19,387 nt of DNA from Alectoria sarmentosa (Eukaryota; Ascomycota; Lecanoromycetes; Lecanorales; Parmeliaceae), in the NCBI GenBank assembly GCA_009733775.1, contig WOGZ01000484.1:1-19387 (forward strand). Direction: 5' to 3'. Below the pieces are notes generated by a model. The model searched no databases. It saw only the letters and a program-made list of their open reading frames with translations, and had not been told where the DNA came from. Below are positions 1-8,525 of the stretch, in pieces. Position 1 is the stretch's first letter; each line of letters opens with the position of its first letter. Position numbers and translations under genes: made by a program.

Positions 1-155
1 TATTTATAAATCGATGTTTGAAATTCGATAAAGACGAATAAATTATTTTCGTAAAAATTAATTAATCACATTATCAAATTATAAAAAAAAAAAATTCTTT
101 AATTAAAAAAATTTATAATATGTTATAAAAATAAGCGACGATAATTAAAAAATAC

Positions 156-880
156 GTGAATGAAATATTTAATAAAAAATATATTAAATTAAATATATCT
201 TTTTATATAATATTAATATTTATCGTTAAAAAATTAAATAAAAAATTTCGTATTTATATCGATTATCGAATTTTCAATTTTTTGATTATTAAAAATCGTA
301 ATACGTTTTCGTTAATAAAAGAAATTTTAATTAAATTATACGTAGTAAAAATCTTTAATAAATTCGACATTATTGCGATTTTTAATAAAATTCGTATAAA
401 AGAAAAAAATAAAAAGAAATTTTTTTTTTTATATAATATAATTTATTTAAATATATAATAATGTCGTTCGAATTTTATAATGCATTTAATATATTTTAAA
501 TCTTTATTAATAAAATTTTATAAAAATATTTAAATGATTTTTGCTTAATATATAATAATAATAAAAAAAACATATTAAGCATATAAAAAGGTTTTTAAAA
601 AACTTAAATAAATAAATTTATATTTCGATATTAATAAATGTTAATTTTATATTAAAAAAGTAAAATATTTAAAATTAATTATTATTATAAAAGAATTAAA
701 AATGAATTCGAAGAAGATAAAAATTATCGTTAATTAAAAAACGTTTAAATGCGTTAAAAATGTGTAAGCTTTTTTAAGATTTATTAATTTTTATAAAAAA
801 TTTATATATGAATATTTTAAAATAGTCGCGTCTTTATCGAATTTAATAAAGAAAAATTAAAAGTTTTTTATTTTTTTTAA
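156..880 (+). pseudogene. Reverse transcriptase domain remnant
   Basis: An open frame of 100 codons (156–458) carries the RT core: a K-F-R-I-Y-I-D-Y-R stretch matching the conserved K-x-R-x-x-x-D-Y-R motif, then N-F-L-I-I-K-N-R, then a K-I-F-N-K-F-D segment matching the catalytic K-x-D-L motif with its Asp kept. It ends in two stops at about 459–464 and the match resumes in another frame at 461 with M-S-F-E-F-Y-N-A-F (family M-P-F-G-L-x-N-A-P), followed by L-N-D-F. The Y-x-D-D catalytic box expected just after this is not visible; the frame goes from D-F-C directly to L-I-Y-N-N-N, suggesting a small deletion. From about 610 to 880 the thumb/connection region can be followed (V-K-Y-L-K-L-I-I, then F-L-R-F-I-N-F-Y-K-K-F-I). 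The product would not be functional. Confidence 0.85.
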
Positions 881-889
881 AGTAATACA

Positions 890-1340
890 TAATTTTAAAT
901 AACGCGAATTTAACGATTTTAAAAAAGCGTTTATTAGCGTATTAATTTTAACACATTTCGATCTCGACAAAAAAACCTAACTTGAAATTAATGCATTTAA
1001 TTATATAATAATTATTATTCTTTTTTAAAAAGAGAAAAACGAAAAATTATATTCGATTTTTTTTTAAAGAAAATATTCTCTTAAAAGTACAATTTCGAAA
1101 TTTATAATAAAAAGTTATTAATTATTATACGAGCCTTTAAAAAATAATGTTTTAAATTAATTAATATTTTGATAAAGAATTTAATAAAGATTTTTATTAA
1201 TTATAAAAATTTAAAATATTTTATAATTATTAAATAATTAAATCGTCGTTAAATCAAATAAATTAAATTTTTTTTAAATTTAATTTCAAGATTTTATATA
1301 AATCGGGCACGTAAAAAACGAAATTCGATAATTTTATTTA
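890..1340 (+). pseudogene. RNase H domain remnant of the chromovirus
   Basis: After the RT connection region, a frame near 900–1000 reads F-K-K-A-F-I-S-V-L-I-L-T-H-F-D-L-D-K-K, matching the conserved segment that opens the Ty3 RNase H (family A-F-x-x-L-K-x-A-F then I-L-x-H-F-D). Farther on (about 1060–1320) shorter matches follow the expected order, including an I-I-K-I-x-N-I stretch where the family has T-D-H-K-N-L. Stops are frequent. Boundaries are approximate because the match is by eye and crosses frames. Confidence 0.6.
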
Positions 1341-1859
1341 AAAAGTAAATAATTTATTAAAAGATAATAATAACGATTATCGTAAATATTAATATTAAAT
1401 AATATTAAAAAGAGAAAATCTAAACGAAAAAGTTAAGCGAGCAATAAATTTTGTTTTTATGTTATTAAATAAATAAGAAATTTTAATTTCGAAATTTATA
1501 TTAATAATATATAATTTTTATGAAACAAATATCGATAATAAAAAATTATTAAAAAAATCGTTATTTAATATCTCGAAATTTATGGAAAAATCTTTAAAAA
1601 AATTAATAATTTTTATTATAATATTTGATTTATTAATTGCGATAAAGAAAGAATATTAAAAAAAAAAAATTATATAATACATTATAATAATTAAAATCGT
1701 TAATTAATTTAAAATTTTATATAACTTTATAAAAAAGAGAGTAAGATTAAAATTAAGCGATTGCGAAATTTATAATTAAATACTTTATATTGATCTTCGA
1801 TTATACGTTTCAAATTATTTTAAATTTAAAATTAAAATTATTAAATATATTCACGAATT

Positions 1860-2560
1860 TTCATTAAACGAATATATAAAAAAATTATTAATTTATAATA
1901 AAGTGAGTTATTATTATTATTAATTAAAAATAATTAATATAATAATTCGATATATAAAAAGTTATTATATATACAAAAAATCGAAAATTTATAAAAAAGA
2001 TAAATAAAATCTCTTAAAATTATTATTTATTTTTAATCGATTTTAATAAAATATTTTAATAAACTTTATTATTTCATTATTTATTTATTTTAAATTTAAT
2101 CGCAAATTCGAATATATAATAATTATCGTAAATAAATTATTTAAAAAAAAAAAAAAAAATTTAACTTTTTAAAAATCGAGATAATAATATAAATTTTTAT
2201 TAAATAAATTTAATAAAAAAAAGATTATTCGATTATTATTATATCGAATCGTAAAATTTAATTTATCGCTTATTTTTAAAAAAGACTTTATTAACGCATT
2301 AACATTAAATTAAAATTGTTTTTAATATTTTATTTTAAAATAAATAATTAAATAAAAAGCGTTAATATAATATTAAAGTAATATTTACGTATTTACGTTA
2401 ATTATAATTAAGATAATTAAATCGACTTTTTATCGATTATTGAATTTGAGATTAATTTAAATAAAAATGCTTTTACGAAAATTGTTTTATTTTTAATTAT
2501 TAAAAAATATATATTAAAAAACGATTTTAAATTATCGACGTTATAAAACATTAATTTCAT
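1860..2560 (+). pseudogene. Integrase domain remnant of the chromovirus
   Basis: At about 1930–2130 a frame reads Y-I-K-S-C-Y-I-C-K-K-S-K, matching the second half (C-x-x-C) of the integrase H-H-C-C zinc-binding region, followed at the right distance by the start of the rve core (I-N-F-I-I-S-L-F, family D-F-I-x-x-L-P) and by F-E-Y-I-I-I-I-V-N-K-L-F-K (family V-x-V-D-R-L-S-K). The first catalytic Asp has become Asn, the G-to-A change expected from RIP on the opposite strand. Later segments to about 2560 follow the core and C-terminal part, but through many stops. Confidence 0.7.
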
Positions 2561-2599
2561 TCAAAAATTTAAAAGAGAAATAATTATCGTTAATAGATT

Positions 2600-3130
2600 T
2601 ATCGAAAAAATGAAAAATTTATAATTATTTCTTAAAAAAGAATTTAAATAATCGTAAACATTAATAATAAAATAAGTAAATCGTTATTAATTATTAACAT
2701 TTTAATTCAAAGAAAAAAATATAATAATGTTAAATGTTAAAAACATTAAAATAAATCGATCGAGTAAATCGTTAAATTATAAAAATATAAATTCTTTTAA
2801 AATAATCAAAATTATTAATAATATAATATATAAATTAAAGTTATCAAAAAAAATGAATATACTTTTTATCTTTCATTTTTAATTATTACATTTAATCAAC
2901 AACGATTCATTATCAAATTAAATAAATTTTTTTTTTTTTTATAAATATCGACGAGAAAAGAGCGAATCATTTTATAAATAAAATTATTAATTTTTAAATC
3001 GATAAGCGAAGAAAAAATTCGATTATAAAAAAAAAAGATGTTTAATATATAAATTCAAATGAATTAAATATATCGACGATTTTAAATAATATTTATATAT
3101 TTATATAACTGATTATTTAAATTTAATAAC
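2600..3130 (+). pseudogene. GPY/F-like linker and chromodomain remnant
   Basis: From about 2720 to 2930 one frame reads V-K-N-I-K-I-N-R-S-S-K-S-L-N-Y-K-N and continues through F-K-I-I-K-I-I-N-N and F-I-F-H-F, matching the post-integrase segment of fungal chromoviruses (N-I-K-T-x-R-P-S-x-K-L-D, then G-P-F-K-I, then F-H-x-x-L-L). From about 2945 to 3130 comes a chromodomain-like stretch: an acidic lead, I-I-N-F-stop-I-D-K-R-R-K, then Y-I/V-x-K-W-type residues largely lost to stops. This order places the element among chromoviruses rather than other Gypsy lineages. The match is by eye. Confidence 0.65.
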
Positions 3131-3149
3131 GAATTTTTATTATTTTAAT

Positions 3150-4286
3150 TTAAATAAATTAAAATCACACTCGTTTTTTTAAATATTTGAAAATTGAAAA
3201 TTATTAATTATTATATTAATAAATGATTTTTATATACTCGTTTAAAAGAATTGAATTAAAATTAATAAGTTAAATTTTTATAATTGAGAAAATAATTTCA
3301 ATTTTGTATAAAATATCGTTAATTTATATAATATTAACGAATTTTCAAAATATAAATAATTGCTTTTTTATTTCATTATAAAAATATATCGAATTTGAGA
3401 AGAAAAATAATGTTATAATTTCAATTTATTAATTTATTTTCTCAATTGACTTTTTTTTAATATATAATTCGATTAAGTTTAACGCGATTTAATATTTAAT
3501 ATCGATAGCGCATTAACGTCGAGTTTTAAAATTTATATATTTTTTAACATTAATATACACTTATAATATAACATAATTAATATTTTATTGAAATTATATA
3601 TAAATATTATTTTAATTCAATGTGTAATTTTTAACAAAAACTTTAAAAGTATAAATTAAAAAAATCGAAATTTTAAAATTCGTATTAAAAATAATGATTT
3701 TTTGAAAAATTTAAATATAATTTTTATAATTTTTATAACTTTTATCGTTTACGTTATTAAATTAATTAATAATTAAAGTTTTTTATTCGTTAAATAATCG
3801 AGATTATACAATTTTAAAAATTAAATTTAAAATATAAAATATAAAATATAAATCGTTTTATTTAAAGTTCATAAACTTTGAAACTTTAATATCGAAAGTT
3901 TTAAAATATTTTATATTAATATATTTTATTAAGTTTTTTAATTCGTGTTAATAAAATTATAAATTTTAATTTATAAAAATAAAAATAATGCGCTTATTTT
4001 ATACGTATAAATTTTTAATAAAAAAATTAAATTAATTTAATAAAAAATATACAATTATTATAATATTAATAAAAAATAAATTTAAGTTAACGACGATTAT
4101 TTTAAATTTAAATTTCGATTTTATAAATATTCGTATTATATCGATATTTATAACATCGTTATTTTTTAATATATTTTTTATTATATAATTTTTTTAATAA
4201 ATATTTTAAAATTAAAAGCGTTCGCGACAAATTTTAATTTTATCGTTGTTAATAAAATTTTACGCAAGAAATTGCAAAATTATTCG

Positions 4287-4317
<31 letters not shown>

Positions 4318-4740
4318 TCGTTAAAACATTTTATAAAAAAATTAACGAATAAATTATTTTTTAAATCGATTGCGAAAGTTTTTTATAATTTACGAAATAC
4401 TTTAACATTAAATATAAATATATTAAAAACATTTATTTCTTCGATTATTTATATTTTTTCGCAATAATAAAAAATTTAATATTATTATTAACGTGAATCT
4501 TTTTTAATTTTAAAGCTAATTTATATAATAAAAAATAATTACGTAAATATAATAAAGTTTCGAAAATTTAAAGCTTTAAAAAAAGTAAAATTAAATAACG
4601 AAAAATATTAAATGTTAAATTAACGCGTTAAAACGTATTTTAAAATATTTCTTTTCTCGCGTTATTTTTACGCTAGTGCGCTCTTAGTTTGCCAATTAAT
4701 ATAATATTTACGAAATTCTTTTCGCACTTTCTCGTTTCTA
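3150..4740. other. AT-rich stretch with no assignable product
   Basis: This is the remainder of the left block. It should contain the 3' end of the chromovirus (polypurine tract and long terminal repeat) but I could not place these. Visible features are a short tandem A/T heptamer run near 3828–3850 and a T tract at 4287–4313. No coding match was recognised on either strand. Confidence 0.5.
4287..4313 (+). repeat. 27-base T homopolymer tract
   Basis: An uninterrupted run of 27 T residues. A run of 25 T on the same strand lies just inside the other AT block (16453–16477). Such tracts can be poly(A) tails of retroposed copies on the opposite strand, or simple slippage expansions in AT-rich DNA. 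Nothing next to it settles which. Confidence 0.9.
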
Positions 4741-5625
4741 AGACGGCGAGACGAAAGTAACCATGCCCGTGCAGCGGATCTCTGCATGTGACGAGTGGCT
4801 GAGGCTGCAAAACTCAAAACATCGCAAGCTTGTGCATTATCAGGTCTCCTGTTTAGTGTATCTCGCAAAACGAATGAACATGATCGGAAAGAAAAGATTT
4901 TGGAAAGAGACTGGCTCTTTGATCCAGAATGCAATCATAGGGCTACATTTCGGTCCATCTCCGACAGTCGAGAGCCTCTACATGACAGAGATGAAAAGAC
5001 GGATCTGGGCCGTCCTTCGAGAATCGGATCTCCAGAATGCATTCGAGTATGGGCTTCCTACCCTTCTTAAGAATATTGAGTCCAACGTTGCTGCTCCTGC
5101 GAATCTCGACGATGAGGACTTTGATGAAGCATCGAAAATACTTCCCATCTCGAAGCCATCAAGCCAGTACACCTGTACGTCTTACCAATCTCAAAGCTCT
5201 CGCAGCTGGAAGTTGCGACTCGAGATATCTCAGCGCTTGTTTAGCAGTGGATTGTTCAAGGCGCTCAGCTACGAAGATGTCTTGCGATACACTCATGAAA
5301 TCACTCAAGCGATACATTCCCTCCCGGCCTGGGAGATAGACGAAGGAAAGCGTAAAAAGCGCCCAAAAATGCACATGCTTACCTATGCGTTCCTGCGTTT
5401 TCAACTCAAGGAATGTATCTTAGCTATCCACCGACCTTATCTCCAGAGAGACAACAGCAAGTTTTGGCTTTCGGAAAACGTCTGTTATAAAATGTCGCGA
5501 TATATACTCCTCCTGAACAGCAAGCTGGCAGGGTTAGGACTTCAGACTTTGACGCTGTTCCGAGAAGATCTCTTACTGGCTTCGCTGAACCTCACCCGCA
5601 TCACCATGCTGCAGCCCAAAGGTTG

Positions 5626-5730
5626 GTGTTCTCTCTCGTTTCCTCGTCAAGAACTGGGGTCTCCAAGAATCATCGCATAGAGAATCTTATAATGCGAGCG
5701 TCTTTCTGCGACACTGACATCAAAGGTAAG
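5626..5730 (+). other. Predicted intron 1 of the truncated transcription factor
   Basis: The open frame of exon 1 hits a stop at 5678–5680, while the protein match resumes in a frame whose codons start at 5732. A GTGTTC donor (phase 2), a branch site ACTGAC at about 5711–5716 and a TAAG acceptor at 5730 connect the two without loss of family residues. The donor is weak; a donor at 5622 (GTTGGT) is the alternative but does not restore the frame with this acceptor. Confidence 0.55.
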
Positions 5731-6028
5731 CTCGACGGGCATCATTATGACCAACTCTGAAGCTACAATTGAGATTCTAGAGCAATGTCTTCCATTCATG
5801 GAGGATAGATACCTGCTCTGTTTCTACGGCGAGCCTTGTTGCTTCTTCACAATGTATACGGCCATTATGCTGCTCAAGATACATCTAGGAAAAGAGTCTC
5901 GGCAAATAGCCAAGTCTTCGTGCGCATCAAGGTTTTTAGATCTGCATTACAAGCATATCGGAAGGCAACAGACGTCTCTTCCGAGTCAACAGCATCCGAC
6001 GTCTAAGGATACCGTAGGTCAGATCAAT

Positions 6029-6076
6029 GTAAGTATCACCACCGTCCTCTGCCGTGAGGTGCGTTAGCTTTTTCAG
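6029..6076 (+). other. Predicted intron 2 of the truncated transcription factor
   Basis: A consensus GTAAGT donor at 6029 and a pyrimidine tract ending in CAG at 6076 define a 48-nt intron, a normal size for ascomycetes. Splicing here leaves exon 3 one base out of phase with its obvious coding frame. A weak donor at 6018 (GTCAGA) would give the correct phase. Confidence 0.55.
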
Positions 6077-6237
6077 AAGACAGTGAATGGCGTCTTGATT
6101 CACGTGATACTTTAAAAATTACGGTTGGAGCTTATCCTCAGGGCCAGACTTTCGCTCCTTGCCAACAACTACCTATGTCTGGTACGCCAGTCTTTTCAGC
6201 GTCAGGTTGGCTGGATATTACCTCGATGTCAGTATGA

Positions 6238-6821
6238 CTTTGGGCAGGTCCATCAAACACTCGCTGATTCTTGAAACAAATTGACACGATCCCTTCGATC
6301 TCGATATGGAATCGAATAGTATGTGGACAACCTAGGAAATCGTCGTGGCCTAAAATACCAACTCAGTCAATGACTGACTGAGGAAAGACTTAGTACAAAT
6401 ACTGTTCGATAAGTTGTAGAAGCTATAACATAGATATGGCTGTCTGTGCTCAGAGTTCTTGTGTGTGTATCTGTGTCGACAGGTGGTCGGATTGATAGCC
6501 CAGACGTAGGACGCCTTAATGCAAGGTACTTTCATCGCTAGTGACTGTGCTGTATATCGGATGAATACAGCCCAACATTGAGACGTTGTCTGGGCGTAAA
6601 AAGCTCATTTGCGTCTTTTGGCAGGAGGCCGTTCTCGGGGATGACTTGTAGGCAACAGCTTGAAAATCATAAACTAGCCCCAAGCATACGAGTCAAACAG
6701 TCATTCGTAGATATACTAAAAATAAACCTAATCTTCATGTCGTGGAGAGAAAATCGGGCTCCTAAAATTTTGCGGCACCGCACATCCTACTATAGATTCC
6801 CATCAAAGGCAATCTCACCTC
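6238..6821. other. Intergenic stretch, nothing assigned
   Basis: No convincing coding sequence on either strand. The only structure seen is a 7-bp inverted repeat (6549–6555 with 6565–6571, GCTGTAT and ATACAGC). The short open frame on the minus strand at 6350–6535 has no recognisable motif. Confidence 0.5.
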
Positions 6822-7216
6822 ATGGCGCCCCCGAAAGCGAGCAAAACCGATCGAACGGAGTGGAGATGCGAGTGTAGAGAGAGGCTCGTAGGTCATATCA
6901 GAGGAAGGTGAACGCCGGTGTTATGAGCGTTGCTGAGAGCCGTTTTAGGAATCAAATCTAGACCTATCTCTCGATGATACAGAAGTTCGATAGATTCCTA
7001 ACGATGACGGTCCTTGTAAATAAGAACATTTTGCTGGAAAGGAGCAACCCATCATCAAGTACATGAGCTAACACTGCAAAGGAGCCTGTAGGGGAGAGAA
7101 CAATTATGGGGAGAGTTAAGGGAGGTCGAGCTATCAATAGTCTACAGGCGATGAAAGATGAGCTCTTAGAGCAAGGGAAGATGAAGAATAGAAGGGTAGT
7201 CAAGGTAAGGCTATGA
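6822..7216 (+). pseudogene. Possible small two-exon gene with an in-frame stop
   Basis: I do not recognise a family. From an ATG at 6822 a 22-codon first exon rich in Arg, Lys, Glu and Cys (it includes W-R-C-E-C-R-E-R) runs to a phase-0 GTAGGT donor at 6888. A CTAG acceptor at 6961 gives a 74-nt intron, after which the frame continues to 7216 with a single internal TGA at 7064–7066. The part after that stop is basic and coil-like (I-N-S-L-Q-A-M-K-D-E-L-L-E-Q-G-K-M-K) and ends at a stop overlapping a second donor-like GTAAGG (7205). The regular amino acid makeup and splice signals suggest a decayed gene, but a chance arrangement is possible. The opposite-strand frame 6964–7203 is very hydrophobic and looks like its shadow. 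Confidence 0.25.
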
Positions 7217-8525
7217 TATCTGGAAGGCTGCTGCGAAAATACTTATATGACGGAATGGAAAATCATGGATCAACAACGAACACCATTGCGGGATGTCAGG
7301 AAGCTATTGTGAATCCCCTAGCAGTAGATGATTGACATTAGCTTTCTGCATCGGTACCTCGAAGATGGAAATACAGATGTGAGATGTCGCCTTGGCGAGG
7401 GAGAACAGTAAGACTGCTGGACAGTTCAATTCAGCCAAGGCATAGGACAAACGAAAGCAGACCAGCAGAGGGCATGCTGAATTTAATGAAGAATTGGCCA
7501 TTCTTCGATGGAGAAATTCATCGCAAGACGCCTCTGCTTTGAACCGATATGAAGGGGCCCGATAGTAGATGTATCAAGCTTCGCGCAAGTGCATCTTTCC
7601 GCCTCACAGAAACGCGGCGACTGATCACCCCTTTGAAACTACTCATTCCAGAATCTTAGTCTTCGATCGAGCCCTGACGGTGTCATCGCATCTACAGTCT
7701 CGAAAATCGCTTTCAGTCGTTTCAGATCATGGGTTGTGGTCGAAACTGGGCAGCAATGGTCGTGTGGATCTGGGATTACGGCAACAAACTCATAGCCGAC
7801 CAACTGGAACAAGAAGGTTCGTCGCTCTGAAACCTGATATCTTGCGCCCCTACTCATAACACCATAGCATCGAAACCCCATGGCAAACCACACGGTCAAC
7901 GACGGCTTGTCGAGAAGCCCATACGCCATCAAGTTCTACACTTTACAAAGTTCAAGACGGAGCGTGAGAAAATACCCTAGGAAGGATATAGCTGCTTCTC
8001 CGCAACAAGCAGACATTGAAACGGAAGACATCGAGCCATGAAGCCGCCGCGCTTGCTCTGGCTGGAGTTGTCGCTCGAGCCTGCCACGGAAAACTTTTCT
8101 GCATGAGTCTCCGTCCCTCGTTTCGCCAAAATGTCTGCCTCGTCCGAGCGGATCTCCCAGTTTTGAATATTGATCGATCTTGACGTATCTCAGCCAGCCT
8201 ATCTGTGACGTGGCCGTCCAAAAACGAATTCGACTATCCGGACCGATGAGCTGCTGCGTTTGTGTTCTATCTTCTTTTAGATCTGTGAGAGGACGTTGGC
8301 CTCGTTATCTATCTTCACGCCGTTCCTGAGGTACTATTGCCTTGGAACTTATTTACTGCGTCACTATTGTGATGCTTATACATTGCCACCTAGGCCGAGA
8401 CCTGTCAATATCCTACATATAGAGCGATTCCAGGGAGACGGCACGTACTATCAATCAAGCCTCAAGCCTCAAGCTTACTTCAGAAATTATCCCAGTAGGA
8501 AGTAGAGTCCTACCGCATCATCGCG
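7217..8525. other. Intergenic stretch with unassigned short frames
   Basis: About 1.3 kb without a gene I can support. Short open frames exist on both strands: 7569–7859 plus, 7639–7932 minus, and 7952–8221 minus. They overlap each other, lack recognisable motifs and have no consistent neighbouring exon. A 56-codon plus frame from 7878, ending E-T-E-D-I-E-P, and a short one at 7731 also show up. They may be fragments of one decayed gene. A 7-base unit (TCAAGCC) occurs about three times in tandem at 8455–8475. Confidence 0.45.

Larger units (their letters stand above)
156..3130 (+). mobile_element. Decayed Ty3/Gypsy chromovirus, pol region
   Basis: Reading the three plus-strand frames through stops and frame changes gives the expected order of a chromoviral pol: reverse transcriptase, RNase H, integrase, GPY/F-like segment and chromodomain. 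Residues that AT-biased mutation leaves alone (Lys, Ile, Asn, Phe, Tyr) stay in register with the family, while Trp, Pro, Gly, Arg, Gln and Ala positions have often become stops, Ser, Leu, Lys or Thr, as C-to-T and G-to-A changes predict. Gag and protease would lie upstream of the window. The element is dead: dozens of stops and several frame changes. I could not delimit its long terminal repeats. Chromovirus elements are common in fungi and their chromodomain directs insertion into heterochromatin. Confidence 0.85.
1..4740. repeat. Left AT-rich RIP-type block
   Basis: The sequence is overwhelmingly A and T, full of TpA, homopolymer runs and stop codons in every frame, and changes to balanced composition within about 100 bases near 4660–4760. 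This is the classic look of a region hit by repeat-induced point mutation (C to T on both strands), which acts on duplicated DNA in ascomycetes. The first 3.1 kb is a recognisable retrotransposon (separate entries). The part from about 3150 to 4740 has no product I can name; a 73-codon open frame at 4246–4467 is mostly Phe, Lys, Ile and Leu from AT-rich codons and is probably chance. The RIP interpretation is an inference from composition plus the decayed transposon it contains. Confidence 0.9.
4763..6237 (+). pseudogene. Headless fungal-specific transcription factor (Fungal_trans domain)
   Basis: This is the C-terminal half of a Zn2Cys6-type regulator. Exon 1 (4763–5625, from the first Met) holds the middle homology region: C-L-V-Y-L-A-K-R-M-N at residues 31–40, G-L-H-F-G-P-S (family G-L-H-R-D-P-S) near 60, and E-M-K-R-R-I-W-A-V-L-R-E near 76–87, a hallmark of Fungal_trans. 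Intron 1 is best placed at 5626–5730 (105 nt, GTGTTC donor, ACTGAC branch site 15 nt before a TAAG acceptor); this joins P-K-G-C to S-T-G-I-I-M in frame. Exon 2 (5731–6028) ends at a perfect GTAAGT donor; intron 2 ends at TTTTTCAG (6076). The frame then reads only 12 codons to a stop, whereas a frame shifted by one base (6085–6237) gives E-W-R-L-D-S-R-D-T-L and a convincing C terminus. The zinc cluster is absent: upstream is AT-rich wreckage. It could therefore not bind DNA by the usual domain, and is probably a pseudogene. Confidence 0.8.

Noticed and set aside
4246..4467. 73-codon frame with a Phe run in the left block
   Set aside because: The Phe run is just the T tract; the rest is Lys/Ile/Leu/Asn from AT-rich codons.
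4668..5404. Open frames overlapping the regulator on both strands (e.g. 4668–4934 minus, 4795–5070 plus, 5159–5404 minus)
   Set aside because: They overlap a frame with clear Fungal_trans motifs and have no motifs of their own; they are shadows.
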